From contig JACAXG010000034.1 in NCBI GenBank assembly GCA_018881555.1, forward strand, positions 3,544,615-3,608,614: 64,000 bases of DNA, given 5' to 3'. The notes below the pieces were generated by a model. It was not told where the DNA came from, made no database searches, and was given only the letters and a program-made list of their open reading frames with translations. Positions within the stretch are counted from its first letter, which is position 1. Each line of letters opens with the position of its first letter. This document shows positions 14,304-27,100 of this stretch, in pieces. Made by a program: the position numbers and the translations under genes. The stretch is from Amblyornis subalaris (Eukaryota > Chordata > Aves > Passeriformes > Ptilonorhynchidae).

Positions 14304-14417
14304 GAAGGCACTGTGAATTGTACAAAGATCCTTGTGTTAACATCAACTGCCAGAACGGTGGCACTTGTGACAGCGAAGGTCTAAATGCTACATGTGTTTG
14401 TGCACCTGGATATGCAG
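14304..14417 (+). CDS. DNER: DNER coding exon: EGF repeat (CELYKDPC...CAPGYAG)
   Basis: The exon is 114 nt, phase 1 to phase 1. It encodes RHCELYKDPC and onward. Cys3 closes the prior EGF, and Cys10, 15, 21, 30 and 32 open the next. LNATC carries an N-glycosylation sequon at the position where the human protein, from memory, has LNGTC. The 3' boundary is set by two things: the required phase with the next exon (which supplies GT, completing Gly, then GAA GAA TGT) and the sequence cag/gcaagt. This makes the donor GC rather than GT. The nearest GT (14422) would leave phase 2 and break the downstream frame. The domain is extracellular. Confidence 0.93.
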
Positions 14418-15471
14418 GCAAGTGATTTGTGTGTTACACAGAATGTCTAGTTGTCAGTGTTCACCGTGTCCAGAGGAAGACAAATACCAAGTAAGACTGT
14501 GTCTCTTCAAAAAAGAAATTAATTTGGACTTGTTATCAGTCTAGTGAGACTGAAAAATATTTGATATTACTTAAAACTGCTTTGAACTTCAACTAGCAAA
14601 ACTTTGAACTAGCAAAAAAACCTGTTACTAAAGAGACTTTGCTAAGCTAACAGCTATTTAGCATGGCTTATGACCTTACTACTTGAGACTAGATTGCATT
14701 TTAAAAATAGCATTTTGAAGATTTCCAGGTAAGCCAATATACTAATTGGACACTGCTGAAACTGGAAAATACTTTAACAGTGACCTTAGTTACTGTGTGC
14801 TCAAGAAAAAAAGTATTCCATTACCTTAATATGCAATTGCTAAAAGCCCTAAAGTACTTGTTATGAATCAATTTACACTTTCAGAGTACTGGTAAGGAGC
14901 CCATTTAATCCTTTGGCCTTATACTTAGACTGATGTGATTGGTGTAATCCAAATGTCTGCTGTCAAGATAATTGACAATCTGAGGTTCTGTTAGTCAAGT
15001 AAAGTAATATCCAATGTGATAGTAATAGGTAAACCCATTAATAGCTATTTTAAAGATCAAATTGTGCTTTTGATCTGTGCTAATAAAGGGGCATTATTTG
15101 GAAAAGAATTAGCTTTCCATTGTAATGGAAATGTCTGTTTTTCAGGCATTGATTATCTGCGTTATTGTACAGCATGTCAGAAGATCCATGATCAACTGTT
15201 TTTCTTGGGATGAAAATTATATTTAGAGAAATGAGACAGAGTCTGGGTGAGGTTAGTCGGGTCCCTTAGTCCTCAGACTGTTTTCACCTGATTGAATGAG
15301 GATAATACTTCCTTCTTGGAATACTTTTGATGTTCTGAGTATAAAGATGCTATTTCAGTATAAGGTGCTTTGCAGAAAGAGTGAAATTAAATGACTGACG
15401 ATGTACTTGCTATATCAGGCACCCACTATACGTAACTTTGTTTTTTGTTATTTTTCTCTTTCCTATGTAAG
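14418..15471 (+). other. DNER: DNER GC-AG intron (1.05 kb)
   Basis: The donor reads CAG/GCAAGTGA and the acceptor, after a T-rich tract, is atgtaag ending at 15471. GC-AG introns are a known minor class spliced by the major spliceosome. They typically have a strong match elsewhere in the donor, as here (CAG before the junction, AAGT after the GC). An 18-bp near-perfect palindrome, tttccattgtaatggaaa, lies near 15115-15132. Nothing else is recognised. Confidence 0.85.
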
Positions 15472-15603
15472 GTGAAGAATGTGAAATTGATGTAAACGAC
15501 TGTGACAGCAACCCATGTCACCATGCTGGAACTTGCATAGATCAGCCTGGTGGTTACACCTGCCATTGTCCTCATGGATGGGTCGGTGCAAACTGTGAAA
15601 TAC
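15472..15603 (+). CDS. DNER: DNER coding exon: last, calcium-binding-type EGF repeat
   Basis: The exon is 132 nt, phase 1 to phase 1, with donor gtaagt. Cys3 finishes the preceding EGF. Residues 6-41 form a complete EGF (Cys10, 15, 21, 30, 32 and 41). It begins with DVNDC, the consensus start of a calcium-binding EGF domain (D-x-D/N-D/E-C), and contains [10 protein letters not shown] with the conserved aromatic. The exon then runs GWVGANCEI into the juxtamembrane segment. This is the last extracellular repeat before the membrane. The match to mammalian DNER in [15 protein letters not shown] is clear. Confidence 0.95.
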
Positions 15604-18600
15604 GTAAGTTTTGTAGTTCTCGAAACATTTCTAAAAATGATATGTTATATTAAAGAAATTTATATTTATCTCTAAATACCTGTCTGCACAAATACTCTGA
15701 ATCATATGAAAATTATCAAAGTCATGTTAAATTAATTTTATTTTTCACCATAGCATTTCAAAATTATGGTTATGAAAGTTTAAAAACTTATGTTTTGAGA
15801 TGATCTTCTGTTGAGATGTGTTGGACTAGATTGTCAGGGATGCTGGCTCACAGCTGGGCACTGATCAGTTTGCCTTTTAATTGTGCTTATGCTTCAGAGC
15901 CTCCCTGCACACTTTGGGTAAAGTGTACTTGCATGGCACTATAAACACGGTCCTAACAGGCTTGTATTGACTTGTGAGCACCTGCAGCTCTAGTGGTGTT
16001 TCAGCAAAACAACTTGAACTTGCTTACCTAAGGAAACTAGTTCTATATAATTGTGCCGTGACTTGTGTGTGCATGCATTAACCAACTTGTTCAGGAATAA
16101 CTTTTCTAACCATAGGCCAGTTCTCACCAAATGTGTTAGAAAGAAGAAGGATGCCAAAACAAAATATTTCCAAAGCATTTAATAAGACTTGAGACCTTCC
16201 ACTGGTGGGAAGGAACAGCTTCAGTGCGATCTTGCTGCTTAGTTTAGAGAGAATCTTCACTGTAAATGCATCCTCATGGCACAGAGGAGAGTCCATGAGA
16301 GGCAGAAAGTATGAAGCCCAGCTTTGGAAAAGTTAACATGGAAATTAGGCTTCATTAGTTCTGCTGTTCACAGACCTGCTTTGTATTTCCCTGATGTCTT
16401 GTTCTTGAGCTAGAGATGTTGTCTTTACCAGGGAATTCAGCTGTGTATTTAACTGCTTGAATGCTCAGGTACTGTGGTCGTAGATCCCTTTGAGTCATTA
16501 TACAGATACATAGGTTTATTAGCACAGTTAGTGTTGCAGGGATAGGTGATAGATTAATAAACACAAAGGCTGGAATAAAACATGTTTTCTGTATCTCATT
16601 TACACAAGGAGCATATGAAACTTGTATTTTTTACTTTTACTTAAACTTTACTTAAACACATCGACTGCTTTTTTTAATTGATTTTGCTCTTGATATTCAT
16701 TATGTTAGTCCTTACTTCAACCCAGTAAATTCCGTTTCAGTGCTTTCTGGTGTAAGCAAAGACTGCAGAAGACCATTGGCAGCTAGCCCAGAGATGGTGC
16801 CTTTTTTGTTGTCTCTGTGAATGGCACACACACTTCCCTGGATGGTGCAGAGCCAGTGGGATGCCGGGAGCACAAGGCTGTGTGCTTTCTGTGTGCCGTC
16901 TGTGTGCCATATTGCTGATGCTAAAAGATGCATCATTTTACTGACAAGGCTGATGTTGGTGACACCTGGAACATGCATGTCCAAGTTGATCAGCGAGGCA
17001 GTATAATTCTGCCTGCCTTAGCTATTGAGTAGTTGGCTAACAGACAGGGAAGTTTAGTTCTTGAAGAAAGCAATAATCCAATAATCATCCTGGAAACGCA
17101 CTTCTGGAGCCCCTTGATGAAGTAACAATTACATGTCTGTTGTGTTATGGAATGCCAAAGGGATACAAAGGCTTGAATGCTTTCTGAGCCTGCAGATATG
17201 CTGTAGGAATTCAGTGGTGCATGTGCTGGCTGTCATGCTCTAGTCACTCAGAGTTTGGCTGTTTGCACCACAGATAAATAGTGAAGTGCATATAAACATA
17301 CGAGAAAAGGAGAGAATCAGAAGAGAGGGTGGAAGGAGCCTTTTGTACTGTCCAGCTACTCAATTATTTCTTCTTCCCCCTGTTAGGGGGAATGCAAGTT
17401 CTTTTATCTTGTGACTGCTATGATGGAAAGCAGGGAATTATCTGAGTGTTAACTGGCATTAATAACACCACAAGGCTGATTCTCAACCAGAAATATTAGA
17501 CCCTTTTGTTCCATCTTAATGTGTGGAGTATAAATCATATAGTATTGTTCTCAGCTGAAGAGGTTGAAATTACTGTGTTTTTTATCCAACATAGGGCAAT
17601 AGCTAATAGAGTGCACGTATGTAATAGTAACAATAATAGAGGAGATATAAAAATGCAGTGTAGAACATTCTGGTTTGCATTGGTCCTAAAGGAATGAAAA
17701 TGGGGGGAAAAAAATCTTTTTATAGCCACAAAAAGATACATTTTTAAGAACAGCTAAGTTTAAAATTTGAGGGTTACCAAAGTTTTTTTCAATAAGCTTC
17801 ACATCAGCAAATGTCTGGTGTTCCCTTTCTATTAAAGTCACTTTGCCACAACATCAAAGTAAAACCATTTGTTGTTATGGGACACCATGTTACTCCAAAA
17901 CAGATAAGTATGGATATGCAGCTCTCTAACCAACGCAGTGGCTTATGTGCAAAGCTGTGAAAGCTTTCCTAAAGAACTTGGATTTTAACACGTATATATA
18001 AAGGATTATGCAAACAGAGAGGGATTGAGTTTTGAAGAAATCACTTTGCAGAAAGGATTTAAAAGCATTTTGATCTGCAGATTTTTTTTCTGCAGATCTG
18101 TGTAGCCATGTGAAGATCTTTGTACTCACTGTCTTTCCCTAAGCTGTGAATTGACAAATCGATGAGAACCTATTTCTAACCATATCTAGAAGGGCCATAT
18201 CCAGCTCCTTTATAAACAGGTGCAGCACTTCTGATCTCACAGAGGTTGAGACAGCGGTGCAGTGGATTTCTTTGAGCTCTAAAGTTTGAATCTATTAGTA
18301 AATCTGCTTTTGTTCATCTTTCCAGTTGTCCTTGTCATGTTTATGATGTCATTTCAACAGTTTGTACATAATGGTTAATAATGTGATGGAAATTAAACTT
18401 AAACACTGCATACTGACTTTGTCTTGGACCATCCCTCTGAATGCTAGAAAAAGACATGAAGCCAGGCTTCAGGCTTTTCAAGAGGGATACAAACTGGTGT
18501 GTGGGAGTCATTGAACGAAATAGTTTGCATTTTATCTTTTCTGATTTTCTATTACTAGCCNTGAAGGATGTTATTGGTACTTAGTCTTTTTTGTAGAACC

Positions 18601-20909
18601 ATCCTATTTACTATTTATAGTTTGCCATTTTTTCACCAGCTGGTTTAGCTGCTTGAAATGACTACCTTAACAGGATTTCAGGGTTATCTTCTTGTCAAAC
18701 TGTTCTCTTTAATTTTCAAGTGCTGTATATACAACAAACTAGACAAGCTGTATGTTGCCTGGATGAACTGTGATATTTATTATATTATCTTATGGTCCTT
18801 ACCAGTGTTAGCAATTCTAATTAAATAGGATTAAATTGGTCTTAATTATAAAGAGGATATTCTTCTTTTCAAAATGAAATGCATTTGCCTAAAAAGTTAA
18901 TGGATCATTCACTGTAAAAATGCTTACAAATGCCTCATATGAATTCTCTAATGCCTGCTGGTTATGTGTTAATATCATTACCTTTGCCACTTCTGTAATT
19001 ATTAATGTAGTTACTGAGGTATGCCATACCATGTGGTTACTTGAAAACTAACATTTTGAAGAATTTCTAGTATAGATTGTGGTGTGCATTGAAATTTAAT
19101 TCTTAATTAGTTTGATGAACATTAAGAACTGAAAATACTGTGACTTCGAGCTGTTGTATTCTNTTCATAATCTTTGGAGTATAAGCTGTTAATCTTTGTA
19201 TTTTGATCTGGTGAGGAAAAAGGGAAGAAATTTTTCTCATCTTTGTCATGCAGAGATGGAAGACATGGAATCTAAATCAGAACTGTCTTGCCATATATCT
19301 GCACACATTAGATCTGAATTCGGCCTAGTCTGACAGCCTGACGGAAACCACTGCGTGTGACAAATGTGCTGCAGAACAGAAATAGAAGCCCATCCCAAAC
19401 TGCACAGAGCACAGCTGTATTCCCTCCCTCACATCCTGACTGGGCAAACTGCAGGAACAGCACTTTAGAAACACTCGAACCCTGAATGAGTCAGGCTGAT
19501 CAAAAGTTTACTGCTCTCTGAAGAAGGTAACAGAAACAAACAGCCAGTCCTGTAAACTCAGCTCACGTTTGTGAACAAAGTCTAAGCAACCTGAGCTGAG
19601 AGATTTTGCTGGACAACCTTCACTATTGTGACAAAGAGAAACCATTTCTCCAAACTCTGCCCAGGTGAATCCCACATGCTACAGCTTCGGGCTTTCTCTC
19701 CACCTTCCTCTAAAATGGATTTTTTTTTCTGTCCTTGTGCATTCCCCTGTATTTCTGCTATAGATGGAGATTTTATCCACGGATGCCACTAAACTGGTGA
19801 TTTCAACTCAGGTGCTTGCATCAATTATCTGCCATCATCAACATCCTTGAGAGATGGCTTCTGAGAATATCTTAACTTCCCAAAGCATATGCTTGGTAGC
19901 CCTGTTCCCAAACTGTTTGTGAGTACGTAAAGGGAGTTTCTAAATCAGTGCAAAGCAGAAGTACATTTGAAAAAGGAACAGTCACCTACTAGAAATAACT
20001 TTTGCAGAGTGTTACATTTCTGTAGTCAGTATGATTCAAGTCTGTTCCTGTTTTGAAATAATTTATGAGACCATAGGCTTAAAAGACTGCCAAAAATGAA
20101 CCCTAGAGGGAAGTACAGGTTAATTAGAAATATTCTGACCCATGCTAGAGAGAAACAGATCTGAGGACATAGGCAAATGGATAGAAAATCTGTTTGGCAT
20201 AGATAGACTATAGTTTGGGGATCAAGAATATTTATACAGAAGATGTGGAATACATAAATAAAAGAAGCCTCTTCCAGATTGGTTTTACTTTATGGTCTGT
20301 TTTGAGACTCTCAGGGAAGTTATGCTTGAGAAAAGACTAGTGGGCTCTCTACTATAGGACCTTATGAGATGTCCTTTTTGTCCTTGAAATGCTGGTTTTG
20401 GAATCTCTGAAGTCTGGTGGAGATAGGCATAAGAAAAGCCTGTGTTTCAAATTAAAAACTGTGTTTAATACATGCTAAATAACACATTTTAGTGGAAGGC
20501 TTCACTATTCAAACAAACTGCACAGAGGACTGGTGGGCTATTAGAAGGTTTTGCATAAAACCTGCCTGCCTTTAGAGAGCCTATAGTAGAAGAGAGCATA
20601 ATGCAAGAATAACTTGATGATTTTCTATGACTTGAGTTATACAGGAGATCAAACTAGACAGGTGTTCCCATACGATCTTGAAAATCAACAAAAAAAAAAA
20701 TGGGTGAAGGTTCAACATAGTGCTATTCAAATTTGTGGCATGTTAGGCATGGTGATGTATTGGTAACAGAGGATGTGAAGGTTCAAATTACATATGTGCA
20801 TAGCTTCAGAAGTCAGAAATAACTGAAAATGAATATCATAAAGTAGCTCTATTCCACAGGACGGATATAAATTACTGATTAATGATAACCTCTTATTTCT
20901 TATTGGCAG
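15604..20909 (+). other. DNER: DNER intron (5.3 kb)
   Basis: GT-AG, phase 1, with donor gtaagt and acceptor tattggcag. The sequence is AT-rich and unique-looking, with no recognised exon, RNA gene or transposon. A perfect 10-bp hairpin at 18072-18098 is listed separately. Open frames are all short (90 codons or fewer). Confidence 0.85.
18072..18098. repeat. Perfect 10-bp inverted repeat with a T7 loop
   Basis: The arms gatctgcaga (18072-18081) and tctgcagatc (18089-18098) are exact reverse complements around seven T residues. It lies in a DNER intron. No mobile-element ends or target duplication are visible around it, and it may be chance or a small fold-back. Confidence 0.7.
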
Positions 20910-21156
20910 ATCTGCAGTGGAAGTCCGGGCATATGGCAGAGAGCCTAACAAATATGCCTCGTCACTCCCTCTACATCATCATCGGGGCCCTGTGCGTGGC
21001 CTTTGTGCTGATGCTCATCATCCTCATCGTGGGCATTTGTCGCATCAGCCGCATCGAGTACCAGGGCTCCTCCCGGCCGGCCTATGAAGAATTTTACAAC
21101 TGTAGGAGCATTGACAGCGAATTCAGTAGTGCAATTGCTTCCATCCGACATGCCAG
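20910..21156 (+). CDS. DNER: DNER coding exon: juxtamembrane segment, transmembrane helix, proximal cytoplasmic tail
   Basis: The exon is 247 nt, entering in phase 1 (AT completes His) and leaving in phase 2 (AG of Arg). After a short extracellular stalk (LQWKSGHMAESLTNMPRHS), about 24 hydrophobic residues at 20969-21040 (LYIIIGALCVAFVLMLIILIVGIC) form the single membrane span. Basic residues follow (RISR), so the tail is cytosolic. The tail contains YEEF, a YxxPhi-type tyrosine sorting signal; DNER is reported to be targeted to dendrites and endosomes through tyrosine-based signals. The segment through SIRHAR is almost identical to the mammalian protein as remembered. The donor is gtttgt. 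The ATG at 20882 is intronic and not a start. Confidence 0.96.
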
Positions 21157-24100
21157 GTTTGTTCTGGGGATGGTAATTTCGTAGGAATCTGTTGTGATGT
21201 GTAATTTCGGTTCATGCACAGTGCACCTAAGTGCTTTTTGCACAGAATGAATGGGCTGCTCTGCTGTGAAAAGACAGGATTACCAGCATTGCTCACCGTT
21301 CTCATCTGAAGTGTGATAATACTGCAAAACTCCTTGAAAACAGAGGGAGTTATTCTGAATTTGTTTGGTGTAACTGGTGAAGCGGGACAGATGCAGAGTT
21401 CTCAGCCTGTCAGATCTTCTGTTTGGAATGTAAAGATTCTTTAACTGATACACACAAGTAATACAATCAGATAGCAAAGGCACATTGATTTTTGTGACTA
21501 ATTTACCAGATTATTCAGTGAGAATAATTTTTGTGCTTCTATTTGCCTTTCTTACTTGCTTTCCTAGAGACAGTAATTTTTTTACTTCGAATTTTAATGG
21601 AGCACTTGCAAGCCAGGGCATTGGGTATGAGAATAATATAAAAGTAGAAGTGGAAGGGATTTGAGAACTCAAGTGTAAGCCATGGCACTGATATAGCGTT
21701 AAATGTACCTAGCTCCCTGCCAACAATTGCGTGAAAAACTTCCAAAGGAGTCGAGTAGAGTTAGAAAGGGCTTTCCTAGAATCCAACCCGGATTTTCTTT
21801 GCTATGAACTAGGCTGCTTCTTTCTCACTGCTCTTCGGGCTTTCATGAAGAATAATTTGTCACTGTTTGTATCACTTGTGCATCAGATGCTTAGGCACCC
21901 CCCTTTTTTATAATAAAAACAAACAAAGCAAACCAACGTTTTTCTTCCCTAGACTTAACTAGCCCATTCTCTCAGTATCTCCTCCCAGATCATGTCAGCT
22001 TCTTTATTGTCTTCCTGGGACACACTCCAGATTGTCTTTCTCTTTATTTTTTGAAGGGAGGTCCCTAGAGCCGGAAGTAGTCCTCTGTCTGAAGATTTCT
22101 GTGCACCAAATAAAATGAGTAATCACCTCCTGCATCTTATTTATTCCTGTTGATACATCTGAAAAAGAGACTTGCTTGTTTTTGTCTTCTTTTCTTTTTT
22201 TTTCTTTCTTGTGACAGATGACATACTTTTGTGACCTGTTAGACCTTTTCCTCATCAAAGATCCTCTGTGTCATTTTGCTTCCTAGCCAGTATGGTTTCT
22301 TCTGTGTTTGGCATCTCTCTTAATAGGGTAAAACTTCCATTTTTGTTGTTTCTTTTTCCCATTTCTTCAATTTGTCAAGATCACTTCAAATTCCAGCAGA
22401 GTGTTCATGTGTTTTACCATTAAAATGCTCTTAAAACAACTGAGGGAGACACGCTCCTGTGCATTGACGTGGAGGAATGTGTGCATATTGGCTGGTGATT
22501 GCTGGTAATTCATTTTCTGAATGCTCCAATTCTGTTTCAGTGAAAATGAAATAGGCTAAATTGTACCACTGCTGAAGTCATCAGAATTATCAGAAATGGA
22601 TGAGGCATTCCCAAAGACTCAGTTAATCACATCACAGCTTGAATAGTAGCTGTTTAAAGTTCCAAGCAGGTTTACAATAAAACGTTTGTCCATTGTCAAA
22701 ATACATGAGTCAGTAAGTATTTTAAGAAGAAATATGTATATAGTTGTTTTAACACAGTGATATAATCAGTGTTCTTTTAAATTTTCCTTGAAGTCCCCTT
22801 TGCCACTTATCCTTAAGTCTTTCCCAGTAGGATCTCAGCATCTCCACACCATACGTAGCCTGAGAATGCCTTTTTTCCTTAGTAGTGTACTGGGAGAGGA
22901 GTTACTTTATGACCCATAAAAAGTTTTATAGTTATTTTATTATTTGGCCTTCTGAATGTCTACATTTCTGTACTATGTATCTCCAAGGGGGGAGAGCAAG
23001 GTGCAAAATTAGACTGTTAATCTTCCAAATGAAACACGTCCCTCTGCTCCTGCAGCAGGGATGAATGTGTCAGTCCTGTTCAGTTTCCACTGGTTGAAGT
23101 TGTACTTTGAACTTCCCCAAGGGCTGGAGTTGGTCTCCCGAGGAACAGTGTCAAACACCTGGATCTTCTTACTTATTTCCTAAAGCAAGTTTGTCAGCTT
23201 TCCATCCAAGGCTACTAAGGAAAAGTGTACCAGCAAAACAGGATCTTTTCAATTTCAATGTGCCCTTCCTTTTACAGTTTCACTGGCAGATAATGAAAAT
23301 TATAAAAGAATTTCTGTATGAAACCTTTCAAATCTTGGAAGCTGGATTAGTTCAGGTCTTTATCACTACTGTCTAGATTATTGTAAATGAAACTCTGATT
23401 ATTACTGAAGGCAGACGTTTAAAAACCCCCAAGTTATGATCAGGTTTAAATACACTTCGAAGAAGTTCTTAGACTGGCATAGATTAATGATGATTTTTCA
23501 AATCCANATTATGCGGTTAGAAGTACATTATTGTCAATAAAGGGTTTCCCTAACTTGGAAAAGCTGTTTCTACTTAATGCAAATGAAAATAAATGTTTTC
23601 ATTCCAAATAATTCTCTGTGCCTCTGGGAATATTATGCCTTATAAAAATCCAAGATAGAGCTGCCAAGTCAGGTAATTCATGGAGGCTTATTGTGAAGAT
23701 TGTTGCATTTATTTTGGTTTCAGAAAGATATAAACCACTGCTTTGGTCACTTCAATCCAGGAAAAGAAGCACTACTTTTATAGTTATTTTTGCATAAACT
23801 CTTAAACCTACAGATAGAAAGGTCTAAATTTTCAGAGCTCCTGTATCATAGAGATCTACTTTCAAATAACAGAAAGTTCAGCATTTTCTGAAAATAATTC
23901 CCTTTCACAGTTAGATACCAAAACTTAATAGTAATTTTGGAAAATGGAGGCCTAGGGAAATGTTAGTAGATTATTTTCTTTAAAGGTAAGGTTTCTGTTA
24001 AAGCTGGCAGGTGTGCAGGGAGCGTGAATGCCTGTTGCATGTTCAGTAAATTATTTTAACATTACTTTTCATGATTCTCAGTAGGTTTTTTTCTCGATAA

Positions 24101-27100
24101 TTTTTTTAATAATTTGACCTTTACTAATCAAGGTACTTGCTGTAAGACAAACCCCATGTGATTGAGGATCATTAATAATAAAGGTCTACTTCTTGTGAAT
24201 GTTCCTAGGATTAGCAGATCAGAAGTAGGTAGTTTTCTGACCAGNTGAAGCTCAGCTCTCTTTAGCATTCATTATGCAGACAGGAAAGAAATATTCCTTT
24301 TATGTTAAAGTTTATACATTTTAAAGCTGGAAGAGAACAGAGTAATGAAATAGTTGACCACTGACTATGGCAGCCATATGACTTCATTGAATTGGAACCA
24401 AGATCTGCTATTGAAACCGAATCATTCACTTTAGAAAAGCATTCACACTGAGTTCACAAATTATCTGGTTACAGACTATACTGCAGTTAGTTTTGTGTGT
24501 GCCTAGGTATCAGTAGCCTTCATGCACTACTTACAGTGTAGTTTCTTTAATTTTTATTTTCACGTGCTGACCTGTTCTGTCTCTGTCAGTTGAAGAGTCT
24601 GGTTCATCAGACTCTGATTAAGTTGTCCTGTCACAGCAGGGTCAGCTTCTCTCCACTGCACATTCTCCCTGTTCCTGTGTTGGAGTTGGCTCTGTTGGAC
24701 TGCAATGTCCTAAGGTTTCTGAATCTGATGAGCATCAGCACGTGCTCATTTCTTACCATTTCCTGACATCGATTTCACTCAGCTACCTCTTTGTAAAAGT
24801 GTGATCATGTGCACAAGTACTCTGCTCTCCACATCACCTGCCAATTGCTTAATATACATCCTCTGCCAGGGTTAATTTTCTGGGAACTCTAGGATTATAG
24901 CTCAATTATTCTAAGCAAGGCACAATACCACTTGCACACCTGACCTTTTCTCTGAATAATGCAGAGGTAATAAATCTTCTCGTTCTCTTCCTTTGAAGGC
25001 AAAAAGAATCCCTTCCTCCTCTGGTTATGCTTTATCCTTTTTCTAGCATCTGCTCTCTCTCTTTTACTTCTCTTGTTTAAACTTTATTTGTGGACTCCTT
25101 TTGCCAGTTGCTGGTTTTGAAAACAGTAGCAACATGTGCTTGCTTTCTTCTGTTTCTGGGGAAACAGAACTCCAGCCTGTCCCACAGAAGGTGGAAGATA
25201 TCATTTCCTCAGGGTTCAGCTGTCCAGTGGTCTCAACAGTCTTCTACTTGAGTGGAGTTGTTGAGGTTAATGGCTCTCTACGGTTAGCATCTTTTGAAAT
25301 GTCCTTCTGAGGAGGTGAAAGGGCAAGACAATTCCATATGTGAAGATGATTTGCAGTCTCTGTCACACACACACACGGAGCTGCCTTTGCCAAGGAGAAT
25401 TCCTACAATGAATAAATACTGTCCTCAAAATTGTCACAGAACCCTTGGTTTCTCTCAAGCTACACAGGTCACTCTTATTCAATGTTTCATTGTAAAATAT
25501 ATCTTCTGATTCTCATTTCATGTACTTTACTTTGTGATGATGCCTGTGCCACAGGTAAGTATCTCTGATGTACACGTTGGAACAACACCGTCAGCACCCA
25601 TGAATGGACATGTCAAAGCTGAATGTAGAGCCTGTAGAACTTCCCTCGTGCGACTGCTACACTGTTTAGCAACCCAAGCACATAATTGTTCACAAGACAC
25701 AGTATGGCATTGAAGTTAATGTTGAAATGATTATCCATNATTTCCCTCCAGTCTTTTTCCAGACTCACTGCTTCCCAGGATTGAGATTTCCCCACACAGT
25801 GTATAGTTTTCATGAGATAAAAAATCTTGTGTTTGGTTACCCTGGAAGAAATCTTTATTCACTTGTTTGTATGTGCTTTTGTTGTGAGCAGGCAGTTAAT
25901 TGATCCAGCACACTCAGTAGCAGAGACCTGCAGCTTTTCACTATTGATTAACCCTTGAATCATTGCCTCTTGCAGATTGTATTGATAATTGCTTTATGTG
26001 TTCCTTCATGTCATCAATGAGATAGCATTGTTGTGCAGTCCTACCAGATACACACCCGTTGAACAGAGTTCCCATTTAACACTTTTGTCTTTAACATAAA
26101 CCTCTGAGGCTGGTGTTAACTCTGTTTGCTGTTACAAGCAGGGACTGACTTCTGAACCACCTGATCAAAGCAATGTGGTCAAGCAGCTTGATGGCTCAAG
26201 CAGACCATAAACAACTTGCACATGAGCTGTGCTCTTNTCTCAGCCTTTTCTAATTAGGGACATTTGTCAGCCCTGACCTACACAAGAAAATAGATTTTGT
26301 ACTGCTTCACTGTGTGCAACAAGCCGTGTGCTCTCTAGTGCCAGAAAGGGCAGGTAGACTTTGACTTAAATCTCTGGAGAATGATCATCATTTGTATCTC
26401 TGCAAAGCCCTACTTTCTTTAAACCCTTGAAAGTGATGGTGAAAAAGGGTGATTCAGAATTCAATGCTGCCTCTGATTTAGTAAGATGCTATAACTCGAT
26501 TCCTTCATTCAGTTCTTGAAATTTTATCTCATTTGTAGAAAATCAGGTTTATCCATTATGCTGCTGATGAGCGAATGTGACCTATCCATATCTATTAAAA
26601 TAAGCTATAGAAGAATGCAGACATCCATGCATGGGAATGAATCTAGTGTGGCTTTATTGACAGCTGAAGTACTTTGAAAAATGAAATTTTCACCATATAG
26701 ATCATAATGCTTTCAGCCATTTCAGTTTTGTCAGCAATTCTAGATCACTAGAAACAGCCAGGAATAAAATTGGAAGTCATGAAGCTGCATAAAAATCTTG
26801 GAAGAAAATCAAGTTAATTTTGGCTTGGGCTAAATATTATCCTCAAAATCTGAATTTTCTAAATCTCACCTTCCAGTGTGCACAACCTAAATTAATACAG
26901 ACTTACTATAGTACATAAGTGGATAAAAATCCTTAATGTGGGTGACTACCTAAATAATTCTGTTTCTGTGTAACTGTTTCCTCTGCATCAGGTCAATAAG
27001 AAAAAATACTTGACCATTTTTTGCCTCATTTTCCTGTGATTTTTTGTTATTTAAAGCTCCTGTAATTGTAACCAAAACACTAGTAAATTTTCCACTTTGG

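Noticed and set aside
21741..21810. Possible CR1 LINE fragment (gaatccaaccc-like words)
   Set aside because: Only a few words resemble CR1. The typical 3' end with ATTCTATGAT-type repeats and the longer GGTTGGA block is missing. I found no convincing CR1 anywhere in the window.
22180..22215. Strong pyrimidine tract ending in gacag, resembling a splice acceptor in the last DNER intron
   Set aside because: DNER joins correctly without it, and the sequence after it gives no DNER-like peptide or obvious donor; probably a decoy.
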